DNA of 64,000 bases from SZUA-22 sp963751695 (GCA_963751695.1 CAVVVP010000005.1:620001-684000); one strand, 5' to 3'; counted from the stretch's first letter, positions 54,551 through 64,000 are shown. The notes: generated from the sequence alone by a model not told the origin. Numbers and translations: made by a program.

Positions 54551-55927
54551 TTATTCACCAGCTAAATATTTTGCGGCTCTTCTTAAATAACCAGGCATTT
54601 TATCCTCACCGTAAGGAGGAATATAACCGTTGGTTGAAAAGTATACTCCTACAAAATCACGTTCAGGATCAATATAAATACCTTGACCAACATTACCATG
54701 TTTCCATAATGCACCATCTTTAAATACAGCATCAAACTGAAAAGAATTCATCCAAGGCTCTTCACCAAAATCTTCAATAAGACCTTTGTATTTAGCTCCG
54801 GCAACAAAAGCATCTCTACTTCCTGCAGTTTGTAGTCTTTTTAATACTTTTTCACTTACCACTGGTCCCACAGCTGCTTTTTCCCAGCTTGGGGTAAACA
54901 GCATTCCGAATCTGCCAAAATCTTCTAACGTTGTTGAAAGCAATCCGTGTGCTACAGATGTACCATCAGGAGTCAAGTGGTGTAACATAGCTCTGCGAGC
55001 GGTCATTTTACCCCAAACTCGATCTTCAAAAAGGTTTGCCCATGTTTTATTTTCAATACGTTCTGCAATTACAATAAAAATTTGAGTTACAGCAGATGAA
55101 TAACGAAATCTTTCACCTGGTTTTTCACCTTCAATTGGTTGAGCTTCCTTTAAAATATTTAGCCAATTTTCAACCTTACCATCATCAGGATTTGGGAAAC
55201 CGAACTCTGCGCTAAAAAATCGAACAATAATAGAAGTAGGATCTATAATCGCATCCAAAGTTTCTTCTAATTGAAGCGCAGTTGCCATGTTTGCCGCATC
55301 AATCATTTTGATACCATCCCAATATGTTCCTTTAAATTCAGGCAAGTACTCAACTACTTCTTTTTGCATATCAATCTTACCTTCAGCTTCAAGTTGAGCA
55401 ATAATTAAACCTACAGTTGATTTTCCAGGTGACATCCATACGTGAATATCTTCTGGGTTCATTCCAGGATAAGTTTCATAAACTACTTTCCCTTTGTGAA
55501 TCATTAAAATACCTTGAACCCTATGGTTTGGATGAACCGAATATTCATCTAATGTTAATTCACCTTCATTTACTTTGAAACTTACTTTTGAACCAATTTC
55601 CGAATTTATATTTTTTCCCAATGATTTATATTCTGAATTAGGTGCCGATACAGCAGAAGGAAGTAGTTCACTCAAATGTAAGTTGTAGTAAACTGCATGA
55701 TCGCCACCCAATTGGTAATGAAAGTTTTCAAATTTATCACGAGCGTCATTTGCAAAATCAAATGTGAAACCATTTTTAGCATTACTTATTGGAAAAGTAA
55801 CCGTAGCTCCAGGAACTTCAAGGTATTTTTTAAGAGGATTATCCTGTGCTATTATTAATGAACTGTAAAGCAAAATTGATAATAATAAAACAGGCCATTT
55901 AGTTTTAGTATTTATTATATTTTTCAT
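54551..55927 (-). CDS. Class C beta-lactamase-fold serine hydrolase 1 (Sec)
   Basis: The 458-residue periplasmic enzyme has a Sec signal (about 10-28, ending IIAQ). The serine hydrolase triad motifs are MSPGK (Ser166, Lys169), RYSSA (Tyr276) and a KHG-type motif (LWKHGNVGQG, near 405). This is the PF00144 group of D-aminopeptidases, esterases and NylB-type amide hydrolases rather than true resistance enzymes. It is 35% or so similar by eye to its Tat-exported neighbour, and the two sit head to tail. It probably cleaves peptide or amide bonds of a D-amino-acid compound. Confidence 0.88.
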   Translation of the reverse strand: MKNIINTKTKWPVLLLSILLYSSLIIAQDNPLKKYLEVPGATVTFPISNAKNGFTFDFANDARDKFENFHYQLGGDHAVYYNLHLSELLPSAVSAPNSEYKSLGKNINSEIGSKVSFKVNEGELTLDEYSVHPNHRVQGILMIHKGKVVYETYPGMNPEDIHVWMSPGKSTVGLIIAQLEAEGKIDMQKEVVEYLPEFKGTYWDGIKMIDAANMATALQLEETLDAIIDPTSIIVRFFSAEFGFPNPDDGKVENWLNILKEAQPIEGEKPGERFRYSSAVTQIFIVIAERIENKTWANLFEDRVWGKMTARRAMLHHLTPDGTSVAHGLLSTTLEDFGRFGMLFTPSWEKAAVGPVVSEKVLKRLQTAGSRDAFVAGAKYKGLIEDFGEEPWMNSFQFDAVFKDGALWKHGNVGQGIYIDPERDFVGVYFSTNGYIPPYGEDKMPGYLRRAAKYLAGE

Positions 55928-55966
55928 AAATAATTCTCACTTTCATTTTTACTTGTTGTTTAATAA

Positions 55967-57436
55967 TTATTTTCCAGCCAAAACTTTGGCCGCTTCACGC
56001 AAATAACCAGGGGAATGATCAATACCGGCAACTTTTTCATCGTTTGTTGCTAGACCAAAATAACAACCGCAGAAGTCGCGTTCTGGATCAACATAAATAC
56101 CTTGACCCATATTTCCGTGTTTGAACATTGCGCCATCTTTAAAAGCATGATCCCATTGTGCTGTATTGAGGTCTGGAGTTTCTCCAAACCACTTTGTTCC
56201 ATACTCTTCTTCTGTAGAAGCATGGTAGGCTTTATGATCACCTAGAGTTTGAATACGTTTGAGTAACTTATCGGAAATAACCTTTTCCTTAGCAACAACA
56301 TCCCAACTAGGTGTATAAAGTAAAGCATATCTAAGCATATCTTCTGGAGTTGTATTAATCATACCTGCTGCTATTGGCGTACCATCAGGAGCTAGTCCTA
56401 TGATGAACGGATTTCTAGCACCAATTTTTGACCAAACACGTTCTTTCCATAAATCTTGCCACGGCATTTGAGTTATGTTTTGGACAATAAGAACAAGTAC
56501 CATAGTAATGGCCGAAGAATACCTAAACCTATCACCTGGCTGCTCACCAGCAATAGGTTTAGCTTTTTGAACTAATTGCTGCCAATCTCCCTTACCATCA
56601 AATACAGCTGTAAAGAAGTTTGAAATCCACGAATCGGGATTTATTAGGTTTTCAAATGTTTCCTCCATATCAAGGCCACTGGCCATGTTCATAGCATTTT
56701 TTACAGTTATTTTATCCCAGGCAGTACCTTTTAAATCCGGCACATAGTTTGGGACTGTTTTATCAAAATCCAGTTTCCCATCTTCCCATAACATAGTTGC
56801 CAGCAAACTAGCTGTTGTTTTTGATGCCGACATCCAAACATGAATATCTGTTGGATTCATGCCAGGATAACATTCAAATACAACTTTCCCCTTATGTGCC
56901 ATCATCATAGCTTGTACTTGCCGTGGACCAACTAAATATTCTTTTAGAGTTGGTGTGGTAGTTTTATCATGAGCATTAAAGGTTAAGTTTAACAAATCAG
57001 CATTTATGTTGCGTTCCAGCGGGCTAGTCTTAGAAGGGGGCATTACTACTCTTGATTTGAAAAATGATGGCAAATTCAGGTTGTAATAAATTGATTCATC
57101 ATTGCCCGACTGCCAATTACGAAAATTGTAATTTTTAGTAGCTTGTGAAACAAAATCAAGTGGTTGAGGGTTTTTCCACTTAGCCATCGGACTATTTACC
57201 TCAAGCGGTTGAAAGCCGGTTGCTAGTGATTTAGCTACCGGTTTATTTTTATTTTCTGAGCATGATATTGAGGTAAGTCCAAGCCCGGATATGCCAACAG
57301 CTGCTCCAGCAATGGCACTTTTTGTAAGGAAATCTCTTCGATCCATTCCTTTTGTTCCTGAATCTTGCACAACATCTATTTTTGCCAAGTTATCTGCTTT
57401 TGATCTTTTTATTTTTTTATTCATCCTATTTTCCAT
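55967..57436 (-). CDS. Class C beta-lactamase-fold serine hydrolase 2 (Tat)
   Basis: The 489-residue frame has a twin-arginine signal at MDRRDFLTKSAIAGAAVG (from residue 31) with a lipobox-like SISC. MSASK (Ser203, Lys206) and RYSSA are conserved with the downstream copy, and the shape is the same (PGMNPTDIHVWMS, HGNMGQGIYVDPERDF). The region before residue 31 may be untranslated: ATG 57346 (MDRRDFL) has AGGAACAAAAGGA upstream, ATG 57424 is another option. Exported by Tat, unlike its Sec-type paralogue, which suggests separate folding or cofactor needs. Active-site residues are intact. Confidence 0.88.
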   Translation of the reverse strand: MENRMNKKIKRSKADNLAKIDVVQDSGTKGMDRRDFLTKSAIAGAAVGISGLGLTSISCSENKNKPVAKSLATGFQPLEVNSPMAKWKNPQPLDFVSQATKNYNFRNWQSGNDESIYYNLNLPSFFKSRVVMPPSKTSPLERNINADLLNLTFNAHDKTTTPTLKEYLVGPRQVQAMMMAHKGKVVFECYPGMNPTDIHVWMSASKTTASLLATMLWEDGKLDFDKTVPNYVPDLKGTAWDKITVKNAMNMASGLDMEETFENLINPDSWISNFFTAVFDGKGDWQQLVQKAKPIAGEQPGDRFRYSSAITMVLVLIVQNITQMPWQDLWKERVWSKIGARNPFIIGLAPDGTPIAAGMINTTPEDMLRYALLYTPSWDVVAKEKVISDKLLKRIQTLGDHKAYHASTEEEYGTKWFGETPDLNTAQWDHAFKDGAMFKHGNMGQGIYVDPERDFCGCYFGLATNDEKVAGIDHSPGYLREAAKVLAGK

Positions 57437-57442
57437 GTGATT

Positions 57443-57545
57443 TTAGAATTTATGTTTGCGATCTGGTTCATTTGCAAAATCACAACATTTAATATATGCA
57501 CCACCAAAATCTTCAGGTACGGTGTAAACTTTTTGTGTCAATTAC
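57443..57545 (-). pseudogene. 3' tail of a lost amidohydrolase gene
   Basis: The reverse strand reads QKVYTVPEDFGGAYIKCCDF and on to a TAA at 57443. KVYTVPEDFGGAY matches the C-terminus of the next gene upstream (KEFYAVPEDFGGGVPD), at both DNA and protein level. It has no start and a stop in frame just upstream at about 57546. It is the remnant of a third amidohydrolase copy, lost by deletion or recombination between tandem paralogues. Confidence 0.7.
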
Positions 57546-57580
57546 CTTCAGAAATTATTGTTTGATATTTGAACATATTA

Positions 57581-59209
57581 TTAATGTATATCTGGAACTC
57601 CACCACCAAAGTCTTCAGGAACAGCGTAAAATTCTTTGTTCCAACTATCAAGAGTTAAAGGCTTCAACTTACTTTCGGTAACCGGTTCAAAACGAATAGC
57701 TTGACCTGGGTTAACAATATCAGGCATACATTTAGAATCTTTAACAACAATAACTCCATTAACCAAAACATAAGGAATACCTGTTGATGGTATAGTACCT
57801 TTAGCATAAGTTGCGTTGTCTTTTACATTTTCAGGGCTAAAGATGGTTATATCAGCAACCATACCTTTTTGCATACGTCCACGCACCTGCATGGCTTTTA
57901 AGCCCATTTCACCAAGAGGTTTGGCATAATTGTAACTGGTCATTGATACTAGTTGCATTAAAGGAATATTATTATCTTGTCCAAAACGAAGCGTTTTAGC
58001 AAAAGACCCGGAAAAACGAGGATGCGTATTAGGAAGTTCATCAAAAGGTGTATTTCTATCCAAACCTGTATCTGGAATTAAAGGCATACCATCACTACCA
58101 ATGGCAACACCCGGCATTTTTAACCAATCAGCAACTGCTTCTGCAGGCATTTTGTAAACAATAACCGCACGTGTAGGTTCCTTTTTTAGCATTTCGGCGC
58201 GGCTTTCTTCAGTATAATATTCCAATGTTGCCACGTCTTGTACTGTTTCTTCGTATTTATAACCCAATGATTTCACCCAAACTTCAGGCTCTAAAAACAC
58301 AGCGTTTAAAGCTGTTGAACCAGCTCTATAAGGATAAACTTCACCCCAAACATTGTAGCCACGTTCACGCATTTTAACCAGTAACTCATGTACTAAATTA
58401 TAACCAGGGTTATTAAAATGACACGCGATAGCCGGTGCTCCTAATGCAGCCGCATTTGCTAACATTTCCTGTATACCATTTACTTCGGCTACATCATTTC
58501 CAGGTGTTCCTCTAAAGTGCATCCCCATTTGACGACCATATAGACCGGCTAATTTTTGCAATTCATAAATTTCACGCGTTGAAACACCAGCACGCATATA
58601 TCCAACAGTTGATCCAATACCTATACCACCCTGTTGTAAACCTTCATCAATAAGTGATAAAATTTCGTTTCCTTGTTCCATGTTAGGTCTTGTTTTTGTC
58701 CATCCAGAACTGAGTCTTGATTTAATCGCATCTGGTGTATTTAAGTATTTCCAATCAGAAAAACCATCTAATACTGCTGCACGGGCGAACTCATGAGCTA
58801 CAGCAACCCCATAATTTAAAGGTACTTTACCTTCGCGTTTTTTATAAAACTCATCTACTTTAGGACCATGAGCACCAATTTCTAAATCCATTATAGTGGT
58901 ACGACCATCACGCAACATCAGGTTGTAGGCATAGGGTTCCAAGCAATGTTGGTGCCCATCGATAAAGCCTGGGGCTACTACATGATTCCTAGCATCGATA
59001 GTTTCTTTTCCAGTAATTACTTCTTCGGTAATGATGGCAATTTTGCCATCTATAACACCTACATTTCGTACGGCATCAAATTTGGTTTCGGGATCCATTA
59101 CCCTGCCATTTAAAATAACCACGTCATAAATTTGCTGAGCACTTAATTGTGAAAAGCAGATCAGCATTGTTAAGAATGCTGCTAAAATTATTGAATTATT
59201 TTTTTTCAT
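57581..59209 (-). CDS. D-aminoacylase-like amidohydrolase 1 (secreted)
   Basis: The 542-residue amidohydrolase-3 protein has a Sec signal (about 7-25, ending LSAQ). The metal-site H-x-H is GFIDGHQH (His86, His88); later MHFRG, IACHFNNPG and GSDGMP carry the other expected ligands. In known N-acyl-D-amino-acid deacylases a cysteine bridges the metals after the TT motif; here TTIMDLEIG suggests a glutamate. It probably removes acyl groups from D-amino acids in the periplasm. AAGAGG precedes the ATG. It lies 28 bases after its paralogue. Confidence 0.88.
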   Translation of the reverse strand: MKKNNSIILAAFLTMLICFSQLSAQQIYDVVILNGRVMDPETKFDAVRNVGVIDGKIAIITEEVITGKETIDARNHVVAPGFIDGHQHCLEPYAYNLMLRDGRTTIMDLEIGAHGPKVDEFYKKREGKVPLNYGVAVAHEFARAAVLDGFSDWKYLNTPDAIKSRLSSGWTKTRPNMEQGNEILSLIDEGLQQGGIGIGSTVGYMRAGVSTREIYELQKLAGLYGRQMGMHFRGTPGNDVAEVNGIQEMLANAAALGAPAIACHFNNPGYNLVHELLVKMRERGYNVWGEVYPYRAGSTALNAVFLEPEVWVKSLGYKYEETVQDVATLEYYTEESRAEMLKKEPTRAVIVYKMPAEAVADWLKMPGVAIGSDGMPLIPDTGLDRNTPFDELPNTHPRFSGSFAKTLRFGQDNNIPLMQLVSMTSYNYAKPLGEMGLKAMQVRGRMQKGMVADITIFSPENVKDNATYAKGTIPSTGIPYVLVNGVIVVKDSKCMPDIVNPGQAIRFEPVTESKLKPLTLDSWNKEFYAVPEDFGGGVPDIH

Positions 59210-59236
59210 TTTTTTCCTCTTCTGTTTTGAATAAGT

Positions 59237-60793
59237 TTATTTAATGTTATCTCTTCTAATTGGTTGTCCAGGGGCTGATTTTTCAATCAATTCTCCATTG
59301 GAAATGACAGCTACACCATTTACTAAAAGATTATTTACACCAATTGCTGGTTGGTTTGGTTGTTCATAAGTTCCAACATCCGATATTTTTTCTGGATCAA
59401 AAACTACTATATCGGCATCCATTCCTTTTTGTAAACGTCCTTTCTTTTTCATTTGAGGCACAAATTTTTCAAGCTTTTGAGCCGGCATCAAAGTCATTTT
59501 ACGAAGAGCTTCTTGTATTGTCATTAATTTACGTTCACGCACATATGAGCGAAGAATTTTTGCAAATGTTCCATTTGATCTTGGGTGGCTAAATGTTTCT
59601 TTTGGTAGTGGCCATTCATCACCCTCATAGTTATGTATATGTCCGCAATGATCCATCGTCATCCAAAACATTTCGTCAGATTCAATATGAATTTGTGGAT
59701 GAAGTATCGACCTATCAAGTAGCGCAAGATCCTCAGGATTACTTTCATCTAAAAAGTGCCAAACAATAAAAGTTCCTGGCTGATTCTTTTGGTAATCATT
59801 TAATTGTTCTTCGGTCATACGCTCGGTACCAAGTTGAAAATTGTTAGCAGTGCTACCCATTCTCTCACGCCAGCCTTCACCAGTAAACATTGCTGCACCT
59901 ATAACAGTACTTGCAGCACCCCAAGGGTAAGCTCCAACTGAAATATTTATATTCTGCTCAAAAGCATCATCAATCAAGGGAATAATTGATTCAATATCTT
60001 TTAAGGATGTGCTATTTATATGGCAAATGTGCATATGTGCGCCAGTTAGAGCGGAATTTGAGATTAACTCCTTAATGGCTTCAAAAGAACTTTTAGGTTC
60101 CATATTGCTAGCATACCTTACGTGTGTATAAGTTGCTACATCGTATTTAGCAGCCATCTTAGCTAATGCGTAATATTCTTTTTCTCCATATCCTGGTGCG
60201 TATCCAGCATTGATGCCAATTCCCAATGCTCCCTGATTTATACCTTCTTCAACATAGGCCAGTATTTTTTCTTCTTGCTCAGGAGTGGCTATTTCCATTT
60301 TCCAGTCGTTATCCTTTTGAGCATTTTGAAAATAAGCTGCAGTAGCTTCAGGTTTTGTATCTGAAAATGTGGCAATACGTGCGTATGTCCAACCAGATGC
60401 GGCGCCATAATTTAATGGCAGTTTCTTTTGGGATTGAGCTGAATACCATTGGTCAATTGGCAGAACTCCGGATTCAAGTTCGAGCATTGTTGTAACACCC
60501 TGCATTGCTTGCATGCGGTAATCACCAATATTTTGCCCATGAGCATGAATATCAATAAACCCCGGGGAAACAACTTGTCCTGTGGCATCAATAATTTCTC
60601 TACCAGAAATCTCTTTTTCAGTAATGATGGAAATTTTTCCATCTTTAATACCTACATTTCTGATACCGTCTAATTTTGTTTCCGGATCAATAACACGCCC
60701 ATTAATAATGGCAATGTCATAGACAATATTATCTCCACAAGATTGAATAAAAATAGAAATAGTTATTAATACTAAAATTGAAATGGATTTCAT
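59237..60793 (-). CDS. D-aminoacylase-like amidohydrolase 2 (lipoprotein)
   Basis: About 518 residues from ATG 60793, chosen because a perfect GGAGG lies four bases before it; the longest frame adds 34 codons of unlikely sequence. The leader (LVLITISIFIQSC) ends in a lipobox. GFIDIHAHGQN gives the metal H-x-H, TTMLELESG the bridging Glu, and THVRYAS, HICHINSTS and IHIESDEMFW later ligands. It differs from its secreted neighbour in anchoring and in the last ligand loop (ESDE against GSDG), so substrates may differ. First enzyme gene after the LuxR regulator. Confidence 0.88.
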   Translation of the reverse strand: MKSISILVLITISIFIQSCGDNIVYDIAIINGRVIDPETKLDGIRNVGIKDGKISIITEKEISGREIIDATGQVVSPGFIDIHAHGQNIGDYRMQAMQGVTTMLELESGVLPIDQWYSAQSQKKLPLNYGAASGWTYARIATFSDTKPEATAAYFQNAQKDNDWKMEIATPEQEEKILAYVEEGINQGALGIGINAGYAPGYGEKEYYALAKMAAKYDVATYTHVRYASNMEPKSSFEAIKELISNSALTGAHMHICHINSTSLKDIESIIPLIDDAFEQNINISVGAYPWGAASTVIGAAMFTGEGWRERMGSTANNFQLGTERMTEEQLNDYQKNQPGTFIVWHFLDESNPEDLALLDRSILHPQIHIESDEMFWMTMDHCGHIHNYEGDEWPLPKETFSHPRSNGTFAKILRSYVRERKLMTIQEALRKMTLMPAQKLEKFVPQMKKKGRLQKGMDADIVVFDPEKISDVGTYEQPNQPAIGVNNLLVNGVAVISNGELIEKSAPGQPIRRDNIK

Positions 60794-61114
60794 AAATCCT
60801 CCAAAATAAATGTTCTTATTCGTTAAATGATAAATGAAACTTGAATTGGTGATATCTGCTTGAGAAATATCATAACCTTTCTTTTTGAGTAGCACGTTAC
60901 CAAATTAACACTGAGTAGAATAAATACATTCGGATAAAACTTCCATTAAGGTTTTCCAAAAAAATCTATTTAAGCTTAAATAATATTAAAATGAATAAAT
61001 TCATTCAATTCCACTAAAGTGGAATAATGAAGACAAAGTATTTTTTATACACAAAGTTTCATTAAATATCATTGAAATAGTAAATAATTATCTTTTGGGA
61101 GGATAAGTAGTAAT
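60794..61114. other. Control region upstream of the amidohydrolase genes
   Basis: 321 bases between the LuxR-type regulator and the first enzyme gene. It holds the dyad ATTCCACT-AA-AGTGGAAT at 61008-61025 and a second inverted repeat AATGAA-TAAA-TTCATT at 60991-61006. The first is a candidate operator for the MalT-like regulator. No gene is seen in it. Confidence 0.5.
61008..61025. promoter_or_regulatory. Dyad ATTCCACT-AA-AGTGGAAT, candidate operator
   Basis: Two perfect 8-base arms with a two-base centre lie 215 bases upstream of the amidohydrolase ATG at 60793 and 90 after the regulator stop. No T tract follows, so a binding site is likelier than a terminator. Confidence 0.5.
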
Positions 61115-63840
61115 TTAATGATGTTCGGTTTCAATCTTAATAAGATCTAGTTCTTTTGCTTTCATAATTGCAGCTATTCTGTTATTTACGCCCAGTTTTT
61201 TGTAAGTAACGTATAAGTGTTTTTTTACAGTATCTAAAGAGATATAGAGCTTATTGGCTATTTCAATATTTCTGTATCCATTTGCTACAAAAACTAATAT
61301 TTCTCTTTCTTTGTCTGTGAGATTTATCTCATCGGCATTTTCATTATTGAAAATATGTGCAGTAATTTTGGGGGATTTTTCTTTTTAAACTGATTTAATA
61401 TTTTTTTCACATATTTATTATTTTTTTCGGTTGCTTGCACAAGCATCAGAATTTTTTCAATTTGTTTTCCATAATCAATAAAAGCCCTTATAAAACCGCC
61501 AGGTTTAGCTAAAAAGAGGCCCTTTTGAATTATTTTCACAGCTTCTTTTTCATTACCATCTTCAAATAGTATTATAGCCAACATTGGCAACGCCTGTAAT
61601 AGTAAATTTTGCGTTCCACTGTTTTCTCCAAATGTAATAAGATTTGCAAGTTTTTCTTTAGCATCTTCCTTTAATGCTTGATCATTTGAAAAATAAAGTA
61701 ATTTTATTTCAGTTAACTGTGGGAAAAAATAATAGAATACTGGTGGATAAACATTAAAGTTTACTCCCTTGCTCAAACTTAAGGCTTTTTTAATATTCTT
61801 TTGTCTAATTGCTAATTCAATTTCACATGTTTTAGCCATCATTATAAGATCTTCTATTTCATGTTCATTAGCAAAATCATACAACTTCGAAAGAGTTAAG
61901 TCAAGCTCATCTTTCATTCCAAGCTGTTGAAGTGTAAATACCTTTGTATAGTAACAATTTTGTATCCAATGAGGTCGGCCGGCATATTTGTATTCTTCAA
62001 TACTGTCAGTATATTTTATTATATTATCTAAATTATTCCACTCATAGTTAACTCTACTTAAATAATAATTTAGATTTGAATAGGTTACCCAAAGTTTCTT
62101 TTCTTTACAAACATCAAGGTTTTCTTTCGATAACTGTAAAATTTTCTTAAGGTTTCCTTGGTATGCGTAGAGAATTATTTTTGCTAGATCTATTCTAATT
62201 CTGCCATGTATATACTCCGGAGGTAATTCTTGTGATATCCTCTCAAGCATCTTTTCCGCAGCCTTAAAGTCACCCAAGGAATTTTTCACAATAGCGTTCA
62301 TTGCAATAGTAAATTCCCAGTAATAATGATTTTTATATGTTAATAATTTAATTGCTTGCTGTGAGTGATTTAAGCTCTGTTCTAGCTTGCCACTGTAGTA
62401 AAAGAGTCCACTAGAAATTGAATGAAATTCTCCTTTTAAATTCGCAGTATCTTTATTTTTTTGCTTAAGTGATTTCAACAATTTTTCAGCAGTTTCTAGG
62501 TCAATTTTCATAGAAATATACTCTGCAGTAAGATCAAACAATAAAGCTCTTGTAAGCAGCAAATCAAGTTCTTCTATTATAACCTCATTTGGCACCAACT
62601 CTAACCACTTCAATAGAGTGTTGAATTTTTCTCTGTTAAGCAATTTGTATTTATTCTCTCTAAAAATATTTCTTATGATGCTAATGTTGTCTGATTTTAC
62701 AGCATGTTTTATTGCTTCTTCAAATAAACCGTTTCTATAGAAATACTCGCTACCTATTTTGTGAATAGCTTTAATCTCTGACTCTGTTGTTTTATTTTTT
62801 AACTGTTGAAGTAAAAAATCAGAAAATAAATGATGAAATCTGAACCATTCTTCTTTTTCATCTAAAGGCACAATAAATTGAGAAGAATTTTTGAACTGCT
62901 CAAAGAACAATTCACCCTCATTTTTAAGTTTTTGATTTCCTTTTTTTATTGTTTTATCTAATCCAATAATAAGCTCTTTGTTAAAACGAGCAAAAGCTGA
63001 AGATACTAATAATAACTCTCTAGAATGTTTTGGAATTTGATTAAAAATTTCATTTAGTAAATATTCAGTTAAATAATATTTATCACCTTTTATTTCTTCT
63101 AAAGGATTTTCCAATTTATTTTTTATATCCAAATAGTGTATGACAAGTCGAATACCAACAATCCATCCTTCCGTCTTACTAACAATTAAATTAATATTTT
63201 GCTCATGAATGTCTTTTCCTTGAATTTTTTGGGCTAATATCTTAGTCTCTTCTTTACTAAAACACAATTCAGCTGTTCTAATTTGAGTAATATTTTGAAA
63301 TGATTTTTGTTTGCTTAAATTTATAGATGGATCGGTTCTGCTTATAATGACTAAATGAAAGTTACGTGGTGGATACTTAAGTAATTTATTAATAGTATTA
63401 TGAATTTCCTCATTATTGATGAGATGGTAATCATCGAGAACAATAATTAGTTCTTGATCAATTTCATCAATCTCATTTATTAAAGTATTTAATATGACTT
63501 TTTGAGGTGGTAAGTTTTGTGCAGAAATCAAGTTGTTTAATTCATTAAAATATTCTGAAGAAATCTTTCTCACACTATATGTTAGATAAAGTAAAAAAGT
63601 TCTGATATCATTGAATTCCTCATCAATAGAAATCCAACAATGCTCAGATTTAGTAGAGTTTAACCATTGACTTACTGCAACACTTTTCCCATAGCCCGAA
63701 GGTGCTACTACTAATGTCAAAACATTCTCTCGGTATCTTTCCAGTTTTTTTATTATATGGTTTCGGGTGAGATAATGATCTTTTATTACTGGTTTATATA
63801 GTTTTGTTTTTAATATTTGATTACTACTATTTCTTGTCAT
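61115..63840 (-). CDS. MalT-like LuxR-family ATP-dependent regulator, frameshifted as read
   Basis: The gene starts at ATG 63840 (MTRNSSNQ) behind TAGGAG; the longest frame adds a TTG and four codons. It has a P-loop APSGYGKS, an AAA/NACHT-type ATPase with LIIVLDDYHLI and LVIISRTDP, a winged-helix region, and long TPR-like helices. The first frame stops at 61324 after PMR. One base later in register it continues TDKEREILVFVANGYRNIEI, then IANKLYISLDTVKKHLYV and ends TEHH at 61115, a complete LuxR helix-turn-helix. A missing C in the CCCCC run at 61370-61374 explains it. It is the probable activator of the enzyme genes downstream. Confidence 0.85.
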
Positions 63841-64000
63841 ATCTCCTACCAAAATCCCGAAGAACTTCTAAATAATTTCTATCCAAAATATCAAATAATT
63901 GAAGGTTGAATAATGTAATACTAAAAGTTAAGATAAAATTTATATCCGGACAAAATATTTTTAATTACTGTTTTTTTGCTACTAACCAGCACGTCATTAT

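Noticed and set aside
54551..57436. True antibiotic-resistance beta-lactamases
   Set aside because: Both have class-C fold motifs but are long, lie with amidohydrolases and porins, and resemble amide/ester hydrolases of PF00144; nothing links them to resistance.

Overview
The window is AT-rich DNA from a Gram-negative bacterium of the Bacteroidota/Ignavibacteriota/Calditrichota (FCB) assemblage. The evidence is a set of large secreted proteins that end in type IX secretion (T9SS)-type sorting domains with NYPNPFN motifs, a PorV/PorQ-family barrel, a CarboxypepD_reg-type TonB receptor, many SPII lipoproteins, Tat-exported redox and hydrolase proteins, and AAGGA-type ribosome binding sites. The exact phylum cannot be fixed from this sequence alone; the sorting-domain wording is most like Ignavibacteria or Calditrichia. 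No rRNA, intact tRNA, CRISPR array, phage or intact insertion sequence was seen.

Layout. 0-3.5 kb: scattered genes (small lipoproteins, an orphan CcmE-like OB protein, a sulfatase lipoprotein). 3.9-10.6 kb: a four-gene forward operon of porin, DUF4212-like small subunit with an unusual central insert, ActP-like sodium:solute symporter, and a 972-residue Cache-PAS-PAS-CBS-DUF294 membrane sensor/nucleotidyltransferase; this looks like a regulated carboxylate uptake unit. 10.6-15 kb: single genes (TIM-barrel isomerase, MacB-type permease, tocopherol-cyclase-like protein) separated by gene-poor DNA that holds a decayed tRNA-like fragment.

15.2-38.4 kb: a tightly packed reverse-strand run of 13 genes, read in the order TonB receptor, 1075-residue surface protein, PorV/Q barrel, SurA-like peptidyl-prolyl isomerase, sugar-binding lipoprotein, two MalF/MalG permeases, GH130, GH130, alpha-toroid lipoprotein, GH130, a secreted toroid/LamG/sorting-domain protein, a secreted 823-residue toroid protein, and a MsmK/UgpC ATPase. 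It looks like a SusD-less glycan-utilisation locus, probably for beta-mannosides, that joins TonB uptake to ABC import and phosphorolysis. Upstream lie a surface protein built of near-identical 1029-bp repeats (38.5-42 kb), a LacI regulator with a perfect 16-bp palindromic operator, and a divergent GH32 enzyme (to 44.8 kb).

45-54.5 kb: a Tat-type Gfo/Idh/MocA oxidoreductase, a small potassium channel, an HdeD/DUF308 protein, and a PCMD-type lipoprotein with a barrel protein and a GDPD lipoprotein; the last two are frameshifted as read. Two putative gene relics lie here. 52.3-63.8 kb: a reverse-strand module read from a MalT-like LuxR regulator (also frameshifted as read, at a homopolymer) through two D-aminoacylase-like amidohydrolases, two class-C beta-lactamase-fold hydrolases, a DcaP-like porin and another barrel. 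It looks like a scavenging system for D-amino-acid or other amide-linked compounds. A 3' relic of a third amidohydrolase lies between the two halves.

Several start codons were moved from the longest reading frame to internal ATGs that carry a Shine-Dalgarno sequence or place the signal peptide correctly; each case is stated in its entry.
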